A stretch of DNA of 40,458 bases, taken from Christensenella sp. UBA4247. GTDB lineage: Bacteria; Bacillota; Clostridia; Christensenellales; CAG-1252. The notes under the pieces were generated by a model, which was not told where the DNA came from, did no database searches, and saw nothing but the letters and a program-made list of their open reading frames with translations. Of this stretch, positions 1 to 7,974 are shown piece by piece. Position 1 is the first letter of the stretch; each line of letters starts with the position of its first letter. The DNA lies in the NCBI GenBank assembly GCA_002395405.1, contig DGWX01000026.1, forward strand, positions 1 through 40,458, read 5' to 3'. A program made the translations under genes and the position numbers.

Positions 1-26
1 TATATTAAAATAATAAAATATAGTTT

Positions 27-659
27 ATGAACGTACAGGTCAAGAAAGAAGATTTTTATAATATCCCGAATATACTGACTTATATTCGTCTTTTATGCGT
101 TCCGGCGTTCATCGCGGTCTTTTTTTCCGTGGACGGAAAAAACAATTTGAACGTTTATATCTCCTTTGCGATTTTTCTTTTCGCTTCTTTTACCGACGTT
201 TTGGACGGATATATCGCTCGGAAATTCAATTTTATCAGCGACCTCGGCAAAATGCTCGACCCGCTTGCGGATAAACTCTTGCAAGTTTCCGCCGCGATTT
301 GCCTCTGCGTAAACGATTTTATCGCGGTATCTCCCCGCGGCATGCTTTTTATTGCCTTCCCGATCCTGCTCGGGCTGAAAGAAGGTTTTATGCTCGTATG
401 GGGCATTATTCTCGCCAAACGAACGATCGTCGTTCACAGCAATCTATACGGCAAGATCGCGGCGTTTACGAATGCGATCGGACTTTTAATGAGCTTTTTC
501 GCGTCGGCAAAATACGACGCCTATCGCATTGCGGCGACCGTAATTCTTTCGATCGGAACGATCATGGCGTACGTTGCCCTCTTCGACTATGCGAAGAAAC
601 TTGCGAAACAGCTTGATTACACGCTGAAAAACAAATCGGATATTAACTTAAAATTTTAA
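27..659 (+). CDS. pgsA: CDP-diacylglycerol--glycerol-3-phosphate 3-phosphatidyltransferase
   Basis: This 210-residue integral membrane enzyme makes phosphatidylglycerophosphate from CDP-diacylglycerol and glycerol-3-phosphate, the committed step to phosphatidylglycerol. The CDP-alcohol phosphotransferase signature is complete: D57..DG..AR, eight residues, G74, then D78 and D82, which bind the metal and the CDP moiety. Hydrophobic segments near residues 17-35, 44-56, 105-128 and 150-190 fit a multi-pass protein of usual family length. The family usually starts just before an IPN-L motif, which lies here at residues 13-16, so ATG 27 is reasonable although no Shine-Dalgarno sequence is visible in the 26 bases before it. 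valS follows after 18 bp and is probably cotranscribed. Upstream control lies outside the window. Confidence 0.93.
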   Translation: MNVQVKKEDFYNIPNILTYIRLLCVPAFIAVFFSVDGKNNLNVYISFAIFLFASFTDVLDGYIARKFNFISDLGKMLDPLADKLLQVSAAICLCVNDFIAVSPRGMLFIAFPILLGLKEGFMLVWGIILAKRTIVVHSNLYGKIAAFTNAIGLLMSFFASAKYDAYRIAATVILSIGTIMAYVALFDYAKKLAKQLDYTLKNKSDINLKF

Positions 660-677
660 TAAAAAGAGGACCGCTTT

Positions 678-3305
678 ATGGAAATGGAAAAAACCTACGA
701 CCCGCAACAATTTGAAGACGCTCTTTACGCCACCTGGCAGGAAAAGGGCTATTTTACGCCTAAAATCGACCCGAAAAAAGATCCTTATACGATCGTAATC
801 CCCCCGCCCAACATTACGGGGCAACTTCATATGGGGCACGCGCTCAACAACACGCTGCAAGATATTATGGTCCGCTATAAGCGTATGCAGGGACATCCTA
901 CCCTTTGGCTTCCGGGAACCGATCACGCTTCCATCGCTACGGAAGTTAAGATCGTGGACAAGCTGAAAGCCGAAGGAAAAAGCAAAGAAGAACTCGGGCG
1001 CGAAGGATTTTTGAAAGCGGCATGGGATTGGAAAAAGCAATACGGCGGAAGGATCGTCGAGCAGCTCAAAAAACTCGGTTCTTCCCTCGATTGGTCGCGC
1101 GAAGCGTTTACAATGGACGAAAAATGCAACAAAGCGGTCAAAAGAGTATTCGTTAATCTCTATAATAAAGGTTTGATCTATCGCGGCAGCCGCATCATCA
1201 ACTGGTGCCCCTGCTGCAAAACCGCCCTGTCCGACGCCGAGGTCGAGTATTCCGAGCAAGACAGCTTCCTTTGGAATGTAAAATATCCCCTTTCGGACGG
1301 ATCGGGATCTATAACCGTTGCGACGACGCGTCCCGAAACGATGTTCGGAGATACGGCGGTTGCCGTACACCCGAATGACGAGAGATACGCCGACATGATC
1401 GGTAAAACCCTCGATCTTCCTTTAACGGACAGAAAAATTCCCGTGGTTGCGGACGAGTACGTGGAAATGGATTTCGGAAGCGGTGCGGTTAAAATCACGC
1501 CGGCGCACGACCCGAACGACTTCGAAGTCGGAATGAGACACAATCTCGAAGTCATTCGCGTCATGAACGACGACGGAACGATGAACGAGCTTGCCGGCCC
1601 CGCTTTTTGCGGCTTGGACAGAATGGAAGCGAGAAAGAAAGTGGAAGAAGAGCTTACTTCTCTCGGACTTCTCGTTAAAAAAGAACCTTACAAACATAAC
1701 GTCGGCGAATGCTATCGCTGCCACAGCAGCGTCGAACCGATCATTTCCAAACAATGGTTCGTTAAGATGAAGCCTCTTGCCGAACCGGCGATCAAAGTCG
1801 TAAAGGACGGAGAGATCGAGTTTATTCCCGAACGTTTTTCCAAAGTTTATTTCGGTTGGATGGAAAACATCAAAGACTGGTGTATTTCCCGCCAACTTTG
1901 GTGGGGACATAGAATTCCCGCCTATTATTGCGAAAAATGCGGCGAGACGGTCGTTTCGGAAGAAACGCCTGCCGTTTGCCCGAAATGCGGTCATACCCAT
2001 TTCAAACAAGACGAGGACGTTCTCGACACTTGGTTTTCAAGCGCTCTTTGGCCCTTCTCTACCCTCGGCTATCCCGAAAAAACGGAAGATCTTGCCTATT
2101 TCTATCCGACCAGCGTTTTGATCACCGCGTACGACATCATCTTCTTCTGGGTCGCCCGTATGATCTTCTCCGGTCTCGAACATATGCATCAAATTCCCTT
2201 CTCCAAAGTTATGATCCACGGCATCGTTCGCGATAAACTCGGAAGAAAAATGAGCAAGAGCCTCGGGAACGGGATCGATCCCCTGCTCGTGATCGACAAG
2301 TACGGCGCGGATTCTCTTCGCTTCTCTCTCGCAAACGGGATCGCCCCCGGCGGAGACACCCGTTTTTACGAAGAAAAAGTGGAAAGCGCGCGCAATTTCA
2401 TCAATAAAGTTTGGAACGCGTCTCGCTTCGTTATGATGAATCTCGAAGGCGTTACCCTCTTACCCATCGAAAAAACGAAGAAAACCATTGCGGATCAATG
2501 GATCTTGACCCGTCTTTCCGAAACGGCGAAAGCGGTAAACGACAATTTGGAAAAGTACGAGATCGGACTCGCGGGCGCAAAGCTTTACGATTTCGTTTGG
2601 AGCGAATTCTGCGATTGGTATATCGAAGCGATCAAACCTTCCCTTTACTCTTCCGACGAAACGATCAAACAAAACGCCGCCTCCAATATTTATTACGTAC
2701 TCGTTTCCGTTCTGAAAATGCTTCATCCCTATATTCCTTTCGTTACGGAACACATCTATCAGAACTTGCCGATCCACGAAGAAACCATTATGCTTTCTTC
2801 TTACCCCACCGAGCGAAGCGATTTGAGTTTCCCCCAAGAAAAGGCGGAATTCGAAGCGATCATGGATATAATCAAGGCGATCAGAAACGTGCGCGCCGAA
2901 ATGAACGTCGCGCCTTCGAAAAAACTGCACATTACCGTTAAAACGGATAAAGAAGAAATCGTTCGAAAAGGCGAAGGGTACTTATCCAAACTCGCGGGCG
3001 TTGAAAGCGTCCGTTACGATAGCGCTTACGTTCCCGAAAAGAAGGTCAGCTCCGCGGTAACGAGCGCAGCGGCGATCTTTATTCCTCTCGGAGATCTCGT
3101 GGACACCGAAAAAGAGATCGAAAGGCTGAACAAGGAAAAGGCTGCCGTTCAAAAAGAAATCGCGAAATCCATGAGTATGCTGAACAACCCGGGATTCGTG
3201 TCGAGAGCGCCTGAAACCGTCGTAAATCAAGAACGCGAGCGTCTTGCCGCGAACGAGGAAAAACTCGTTAAAATCGAAGAAAATCTGAAGAATCTCGCCG
3301 ATTGA
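678..3305 (+). CDS. valS: Valyl-tRNA synthetase
   Basis: This class I aminoacyl-tRNA synthetase of 875 residues attaches valine to tRNA-Val in the cytoplasm. The ATP-binding HIGH motif appears as HMGH at residues 51-54 and the KMSKS loop at about residues 524-528. A large editing insertion (about 185-400) and a zinc-ribbon-like CxxC pair (CEKC and CPKC, near residues 419-437) sit before the DTWFSS segment. The C-terminus has the anticodon-binding domain and a charged coiled-coil tail (about 810-875). Length is normal. An AGAGGA ribosome site precedes ATG 678. The 18 bp gap to pgsA leaves no room for a T-box leader, so any such control would act upstream of pgsA. The stop codon directly abuts the stop codon of the convergent peptidase gene. 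Confidence 0.98.
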   Translation: MEMEKTYDPQQFEDALYATWQEKGYFTPKIDPKKDPYTIVIPPPNITGQLHMGHALNNTLQDIMVRYKRMQGHPTLWLPGTDHASIATEVKIVDKLKAEGKSKEELGREGFLKAAWDWKKQYGGRIVEQLKKLGSSLDWSREAFTMDEKCNKAVKRVFVNLYNKGLIYRGSRIINWCPCCKTALSDAEVEYSEQDSFLWNVKYPLSDGSGSITVATTRPETMFGDTAVAVHPNDERYADMIGKTLDLPLTDRKIPVVADEYVEMDFGSGAVKITPAHDPNDFEVGMRHNLEVIRVMNDDGTMNELAGPAFCGLDRMEARKKVEEELTSLGLLVKKEPYKHNVGECYRCHSSVEPIISKQWFVKMKPLAEPAIKVVKDGEIEFIPERFSKVYFGWMENIKDWCISRQLWWGHRIPAYYCEKCGETVVSEETPAVCPKCGHTHFKQDEDVLDTWFSSALWPFSTLGYPEKTEDLAYFYPTSVLITAYDIIFFWVARMIFSGLEHMHQIPFSKVMIHGIVRDKLGRKMSKSLGNGIDPLLVIDKYGADSLRFSLANGIAPGGDTRFYEEKVESARNFINKVWNASRFVMMNLEGVTLLPIEKTKKTIADQWILTRLSETAKAVNDNLEKYEIGLAGAKLYDFVWSEFCDWYIEAIKPSLYSSDETIKQNAASNIYYVLVSVLKMLHPYIPFVTEHIYQNLPIHEETIMLSSYPTERSDLSFPQEKAEFEAIMDIIKAIRNVRAEMNVAPSKKLHITVKTDKEEIVRKGEGYLSKLAGVESVRYDSAYVPEKKVSSAVTSAAAIFIPLGDLVDTEKEIERLNKEKAAVQKEIAKSMSMLNNPGFVSRAPETVVNQERERLAANEEKLVKIEENLKNLAD

Positions 3306-4130
3306 TCAGGAAAAAAGAACCGGTAAAACGTTCTTATTTTGTTCGAATATTTCGGGCAAATACTCTTCCGACAAAGGGTGCGGAGCCGAACCGTCGCCCA
3401 CTTCGATCGTAAAAGACGGAATCTTGAATTTCGATATGCACCAATCTTTATAGCCGCCCGTACTGTTTCTTGTCAGAACGGGCGCGTAACCCGTAACGGC
3501 GGAGAGACGATAAGCCAAGCTTTCGTCTCTTTCTCTATCCGCCTCGCTTTGCCCCTCGAAACCGTAATAAATAACCTCCCCTTTCGTATGATAGGAAAGA
3601 GTCGCGTAAGGCGAAACGTTTTGTGTAAAAGAAGCGAGAACGTTTACTTCCCTTTCGCTCATCGAATAATAGCCGATGAAATTCGCGGGAGACGGGCAAC
3701 GAACGTTCTCGGAACCACCGCCCCATTCCGCGTCGAAATTCGTATTGAGATCCACGAGATTCGCATTCGCCTTGAATAAGGAAAAATCCGACCCGCCGTT
3801 TACGCTCGTTATATAATCCCGATGGTTTTGACACGGAACGAAAGAAGGACCGTCCAAAACGAGACGAACGCCGTCCGGATTCGAATTCAATATGAAGTAA
3901 GCGCCGCCGTCAAACGGATTTACGGCGTAATATCGTATCAATTCGACGCCGAGCAAAGTCGTAAGAAATTCGCGCGCATGGATCGCGCATTGAATGATCG
4001 CCTGTCGCCCTTCGTATGACCCGATGTGGGCGGCGTATATCGGCTGAGAAAGTAGGCTGTACCCGACGACGAAAACCTCGGAAACCTCTCTTACGGACAA
4101 AATCCGATTTTCATATTCACCGTACGTCAT
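3306..4130 (-). CDS. M14-family zinc carboxypeptidase
   Basis: This 274-residue protein is a peptidase of the carboxypeptidase A (M14) family. Zinc ligands are H51 and E54 in HAREF and H181 in SYHTKG; the catalytic glutamate is E243 in TIEVGDG. The NPDGV and NFDAEWG segments also fit the family. In Bacillota, related short M14 enzymes cleave gamma-D-glutamyl-diaminopimelate bonds in peptidoglycan peptides; that specificity is inference here. I chose ATG 4130 because the longer reading (start 4196) would run through the terminator of gdhA and adds no family sequence. No signal peptide is visible, so it is probably cytoplasmic, perhaps in muropeptide recycling. No Shine-Dalgarno sequence is present; a GATAAT box at 4141-4146 could give a nearly leaderless mRNA. 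It converges on valS with no bases between stop codons. Confidence 0.85.
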   Translation of the reverse strand: MTYGEYENRILSVREVSEVFVVGYSLLSQPIYAAHIGSYEGRQAIIQCAIHAREFLTTLLGVELIRYYAVNPFDGGAYFILNSNPDGVRLVLDGPSFVPCQNHRDYITSVNGGSDFSLFKANANLVDLNTNFDAEWGGGSENVRCPSPANFIGYYSMSEREVNVLASFTQNVSPYATLSYHTKGEVIYYGFEGQSEADRERDESLAYRLSAVTGYAPVLTRNSTGGYKDWCISKFKIPSFTIEVGDGSAPHPLSEEYLPEIFEQNKNVLPVLFS

Positions 4131-4165
4131 ATTACATAGTATTATCGAATATACGAAAAAGTGAA

Positions 4166-4212
4166 GAAAAAAACGCCCTCGACCCGCATTAAGCAAAGCC
4201 GAGAGCGCTTTT
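4166..4212 (-). terminator. Rho-independent terminator of gdhA
   Basis: An 8 bp stem is formed by plus-strand bases 4174-4181 and 4200-4207 with one G-U pair. On the minus strand it is followed by a run of seven T (4167-4173). It lies 18 bases past the gdhA stop codon and separates icd-gdhA from the peptidase gene. Confidence 0.8.
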
Positions 4213-4229
4213 ATTTTTTTGTTATGGAA

Positions 4230-5567
4230 TCAGCAAATACCTTGCGCCATCATAGCGTCGGCGATCTTCTTAAACGCCGCAATATTCGCGCCGAGAACGA
4301 GGTTCTTGGGCTCGCCGTATTCCGCAGCGGCGGAGCTGATATTCTTGAAGATATTCTTCATAATGTTTTTGAGTTTCGCGTCCACTTCTTCAAAGCTCCA
4401 GAAAAGTCTGCCGCTGGATTGCGCCATTTCGAGCGCGCTGGTGGCAACGCCACCCGCGTTTGCCGCTTTGCCGGGAGCAAAGAGAACGCCGGCTTCTTGA
4501 AGCATCTTGGTCGCACCGAGCGTGGTAGGCATGTTCGCGCCTTCCGCAACGGCGATAACGCCGTTCTTGATCAATGCTTCCGCGCCCTTCTCATCCAGCT
4601 CGTTCTGCGTTGCGCAAGGAAGCGCTACGTCGCACTTGACCGTCCAAATATCGCGACAGTTGTCTCCGTAAACGGCGTCCGGATGCTTGGCAAGATACTC
4701 TTTGATCCTGCCGCGACGAACTTCTTTGATCTCCTTAACAAGATCGAGATCGATGCCGTTTTTATCGTAAACGTAACCGTTCGAATCGCTCATCGCAACT
4801 ACTTTTCCGCCGAGCTCGGTCGCTTTTGCCGCCGCATAGATCGCAACGTTACCGCTACCCGAAACAACGATGGTTTTTCCGGAGATCGAAGAGCCGAAGT
4901 GCGAAAGCATTTCGCTCGCGAGATAAACGAGGCCGAAGCCCGTCGCTTCTTTTCTCGCAAGAGAGCCGCCGTAAGAAAGTCCGCGACCGGTCAAAACGCC
5001 AACGTGTTCGTTTGCAAGTTTCTTGTAGTAACCGAACATATAGCCGATCTCACGAGCGCCGACGCCGATATCACCGGCAGGAACGTCCGTGTCTTGGCCG
5101 ATATGACGATACAGCTCCGCCATAAAGGCTTGGCAGAAGCGCATAATTTCGCCTTCGGATTTGCCTTTGGGATCGAAATCCGCGCCACCCTTGCCGCCGC
5201 CGATGGGAAGACCGGTCAAAGAGTTTTTGAAGATCTGCTCGAAACCGAGGAATTTCAAAATCGAAAGGTTAACGGAGGGATGGAAACGCAAACCGCCCTT
5301 GTAAGGACCGATCGCGCTGTTATACTGCACTCTGTAACCCTTGTTTACCTGAACCTTACCGTTGTCGTCCACCCAAGGAACCCTGAAAAGGATCACGCGT
5401 TCCGGCTCGACGAGCATATCGAGAAGACCGCGAGCCTCGTACTCGGGGTGCTTGTCAAAAACGACGGACAAGCTGTCCAACACCTCGGTTACCGCTTGAT
5501 GGAACTCGGGTTGATTGGGGTTTTTCGCCTTTAAGGTTTCCAAAACTTTATTGACGTAACTGTTCAT
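4230..5567 (-). CDS. gdhA: NADP-type glutamate dehydrogenase
   Basis: This 445-residue enzyme reductively aminates 2-oxoglutarate with ammonia to glutamate. The substrate-binding motif GGGKGG is at residues 123-128, with the catalytic-site lysine K126 and the following FDPKGKS segment typical of the hexameric, NADP-preferring GDH family. A Rossmann-type GSGNVA motif lies near residue 239. Cofactor choice is inferred from family resemblance. ATG 5567 is chosen because AGGAG stands 5-9 bases before it; an upstream in-frame ATG (5609) would overlap icd and lacks this site. The gene follows icd by 38 bp without a visible promoter between, so the two probably form one unit that turns isocitrate into 2-oxoglutarate and then glutamate. 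A terminator follows at 4166-4212. Confidence 0.96.
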   Translation of the reverse strand: MNSYVNKVLETLKAKNPNQPEFHQAVTEVLDSLSVVFDKHPEYEARGLLDMLVEPERVILFRVPWVDDNGKVQVNKGYRVQYNSAIGPYKGGLRFHPSVNLSILKFLGFEQIFKNSLTGLPIGGGKGGADFDPKGKSEGEIMRFCQAFMAELYRHIGQDTDVPAGDIGVGAREIGYMFGYYKKLANEHVGVLTGRGLSYGGSLARKEATGFGLVYLASEMLSHFGSSISGKTIVVSGSGNVAIYAAAKATELGGKVVAMSDSNGYVYDKNGIDLDLVKEIKEVRRGRIKEYLAKHPDAVYGDNCRDIWTVKCDVALPCATQNELDEKGAEALIKNGVIAVAEGANMPTTLGATKMLQEAGVLFAPGKAANAGGVATSALEMAQSSGRLFWSFEEVDAKLKNIMKNIFKNISSAAAEYGEPKNLVLGANIAAFKKIADAMMAQGIC

Positions 5568-5605
5568 ATTTTCCGCTCCTTTTTTATATTTTGCTTCAAT
5601 CCGAA

Positions 5606-6823
5606 TCAAATTGCAGCCGCAAGTTTTTCCGCGATTTTCAGCAAGAAATCCTTCGTGTTGAGAGCGACGGGGGTAACGCCCTCTTTGCGGAAGATCGCTT
5701 TCAGGTCTCCCGTCATATATCCTTCCTCGATCACGTCGATCGACGCTTTTTCGAGGAGTTCCCCGAATCGAACGAGCTGAGGCGCTCCATCCATCTCGCC
5801 GCGTTTCTTAAACGCACCCGTCCAAGCAAAGATCGTGGCGATCGGATTGGTACTCGTTTCCTCTCCCGCGAGATATTTGTAATAGTGGCGCGTAACGGTG
5901 CCGTGCGCCGCCTCGAATTCGTACTTTCCGCTCGGCGAAACCAAAACGGACGTCATCATCGCGAGGGAACCGAAAGCGGTTGCCAGCATATCGCTCATAA
6001 CGTCGCCGTCATAGTTCTTACAAGCCCAAATAAAACCGCCCTTCGAACGGATCACGCGAGCGACCGCGTCGTCGATCAAAGTATAAAAATAAGTGATACC
6101 CGCTTTTTCGAACGCGTCTTTATAATTCGCTTCGAACTCTTCCGCGAAGATATCCTTGAAGCGATGATCATATACGGCGCTGATCGTATCTTTCGAGCTG
6201 AACCAGAGGTCCTTTTTCTCGGAAAGCGCGTAATTGAAGCAGCTTTTTGCAAAGCTACGAATCGAAGAATCGAGATTGTGCATTCCGAGAACGACGCCGC
6301 CGCTTTTTGCGAACGACATAATCGGGATACGCTTCTCCTCTCCCTCTGCCGAAGTGATCGCAAGCTCTGCATTGGATCCTTGGGGGCAAAGCGATTCCAC
6401 GTCCTTATACACGTCGCCGTAAGCATGACGCGCAACGACGATGGGGCTTGTCCAAGAAGGGACCAATGGCGAAATGCCGGAAACCATAACGGGAGCGCGA
6501 AAAACCGTTCCGTCCAAGGCGGCGCGAATCGTTCCGTTCGGGCTTTTCCACATTTTCGAGAGAGAATACTCTTCCACTCTCTGGGCGTTCGGCGTAATGG
6601 TTGCGCATTTAACGCCGACCCCGAGCCTTTCGATCGCGGCTGCCGCTTCGCTCGTTACGGCGTCTTTCGTCTTTTCCCGATTTACGAGGGAAAGATCGTA
6701 GTATTCCGTTTTGAGATCCACGAACGGCTCGATCAAAATTTCTTTGATCCATTTCCAAATGACGCGGGTCATTTCGTCGCCGTCGAGCTCTGCGATCGGG
6801 TTTATCATCTTGATTTTGTCCAT
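5606..6823 (-). CDS. icd: NADP-dependent isocitrate dehydrogenase (eukaryote-like type)
   Basis: This 405-residue enzyme oxidises isocitrate to 2-oxoglutarate and CO2 with reduction of NADP. The N-terminal ELDGDEMTR segment, the substrate-binding KSPNGTIR motif near residue 93 and the GTVTRHY segment near residue 308 match the homodimeric IDH subfamily shared by eukaryotes and some bacteria, not the E. coli type. Length is typical. It is preceded by a promoter at 6851-6880 and a weak AGGGAAG ribosome site. gdhA follows after 38 bp, so the pair couples carbon flow and NADPH to ammonia assimilation. I see no citrate synthase or aconitase gene in the window. Confidence 0.96.
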   Translation of the reverse strand: MDKIKMINPIAELDGDEMTRVIWKWIKEILIEPFVDLKTEYYDLSLVNREKTKDAVTSEAAAAIERLGVGVKCATITPNAQRVEEYSLSKMWKSPNGTIRAALDGTVFRAPVMVSGISPLVPSWTSPIVVARHAYGDVYKDVESLCPQGSNAELAITSAEGEEKRIPIMSFAKSGGVVLGMHNLDSSIRSFAKSCFNYALSEKKDLWFSSKDTISAVYDHRFKDIFAEEFEANYKDAFEKAGITYFYTLIDDAVARVIRSKGGFIWACKNYDGDVMSDMLATAFGSLAMMTSVLVSPSGKYEFEAAHGTVTRHYYKYLAGEETSTNPIATIFAWTGAFKKRGEMDGAPQLVRFGELLEKASIDVIEEGYMTGDLKAIFRKEGVTPVALNTKDFLLKIAEKLAAAI

Positions 6824-6850
6824 GATACACTTCCCTTTTTTAATAGGGTT

Positions 6851-6880
6851 ATTTTATCACGCAAAACCTCCGATTTGCAA
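6851..6880 (-). promoter_or_regulatory. Candidate sigma-A promoter of icd-gdhA
   Basis: On the minus strand, a -35 box TTGCAA (6875-6880) and a -10 box TAAAAT (6851-6856) are separated by 18 bases. The expected start is about 20 bases before the icd ATG. Predicted from consensus only. Confidence 0.5.
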
Positions 6881-6892
6881 CTGTATCGCGCC

Positions 6893-7966
6893 TTATTTCA
6901 CGCATTTTACGGATAGATTATCTAAAACCCCGCTATTAAATTTAATTATACCCTTCTCTTTTTCGCGGCGGATCGATTCGACGATCACGCGCTCTATAAG
7001 ATCGGGAAAGGAGATCCCTTCTTCTTCAAAAAGATAATAGGCGAGCGATCCGGGTTGCGAATTGATCTCGTTTACGAACAAGCGATCATTTTGTTCATCG
7101 TATAAAAAGTCGATTCGAGCAATTCCGAATAACGAAAAGGCTCGATAGATCTTCTCCGTTTGCTTTCGGACCCTTTCTTCCATTTCCCCTTTCACGAACT
7201 TTTGGCTTCCGTTTTTATATTTTCCGCCTTCGTATTTATCTTGAAAAGTCAAAAACTCGTGCCACGACTTAGGAGTCTCCACCGCGGACGTTACGATCTT
7301 ACCTTCTTCCGAAAAAGCGGCGCAATTCAGTTCGACGGCGTCTTTTACGTACTCTTCGATCAGAATGGTTTCGTCGAATTCGAAGGCGACGCCAACGCTT
7401 TCGATCAATTCTTTTTCGTCATGGGCAACGGCGATCCCGATACTCGACCCGAGCGAAGAGGGTTTAACGATCAAAGGGTAAGAAAGCTCTTTTGCTTTTT
7501 CGATCGCGTCCTCTCCGCGGGAAGCAAAAATCGCCTTTGGCGAGATAAAACCGAAATGAGAAAACAGGATCTTGGCATAGCGTTTGTCCATAACGAGCGC
7601 GGAAGGGAGCGGCGCGGACGCGGTATAAGGAATGGAATACACGTCCAAAAGAGCGGAAAAATGCCCGTCTTCCCCTTCTCCGCCATGACAGCAGCAAACG
7701 ACCGAATCGAGAGGGATCTTCTTTCTACCCTTTCGGATCCCCTTCCTAGCTCCGTCCGCAAACCATTCGACCTTTTTCTTTTTTTCTCTCTTTTCGGCGA
7801 AATCGGAGAGCTTGATCTTTCCTTTGATCCAATAGAATTCGCCGTCTTTCGCATAGATCGGATAAACGGTATGCTCTACCGAGAGCGCGCTCGCCGCTTC
7901 GAGAGCGGTAATGACGGAAATATCGTGTTCGTAACTTCTGCCGCCGAATAATAGTCCGATGTTCAT
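6893..7966 (-). CDS. ddl: D-alanine--D-alanine ligase
   Basis: This 357-residue ATP-grasp ligase joins two D-alanines for the peptidoglycan pentapeptide. Visible family marks are the N-terminal FGGRSYEHD segment, HGGEGEDG near residue 106, the ATP-binding KPSSLGSS segment near residue 176, the ARIDF strand and NEINSQPGS near residue 306 with Mg-binding residues. The long upstream reading (to 8170) is rejected: AGGAGG stands five bases before ATG 7966 and the family begins there. The murF stop codon is 8 bp upstream and overlaps the ribosome site, so the two are translated from one message. This fits function, since MurF consumes the D-Ala-D-Ala made here. It is the last gene of the tsaE operon; I see no clear terminator before icd. 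Confidence 0.96.
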   Translation of the reverse strand: MNIGLLFGGRSYEHDISVITALEAASALSVEHTVYPIYAKDGEFYWIKGKIKLSDFAEKREKKKKVEWFADGARKGIRKGRKKIPLDSVVCCCHGGEGEDGHFSALLDVYSIPYTASAPLPSALVMDKRYAKILFSHFGFISPKAIFASRGEDAIEKAKELSYPLIVKPSSLGSSIGIAVAHDEKELIESVGVAFEFDETILIEEYVKDAVELNCAAFSEEGKIVTSAVETPKSWHEFLTFQDKYEGGKYKNGSQKFVKGEMEERVRKQTEKIYRAFSLFGIARIDFLYDEQNDRLFVNEINSQPGSLAYYLFEEEGISFPDLIERVIVESIRREKEKGIIKFNSGVLDNLSVKCVK

Positions 7967-7974
7967 ATTGCCTC

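Noticed and set aside
1..678. T-box leader for valS.
   Set aside because: Only 18 bp separate pgsA and valS and no T-box sequence is present before pgsA in the 26 visible bases.
3311..3345. Possible valS terminator (6 bp hairpin followed by ATTTTGTT).
   Set aside because: The stem is short with a nine-base loop and a broken T run, and it lies within the coding end of the peptidase; too weak to annotate.
4161..6916. Long plus-strand open frames opposite gdhA and icd (457 and 441 codons).
   Set aside because: They are shadows of well-recognised minus-strand genes, cross a terminator, have no ribosome sites, and their arginine/phenylalanine-rich composition fits no protein family.
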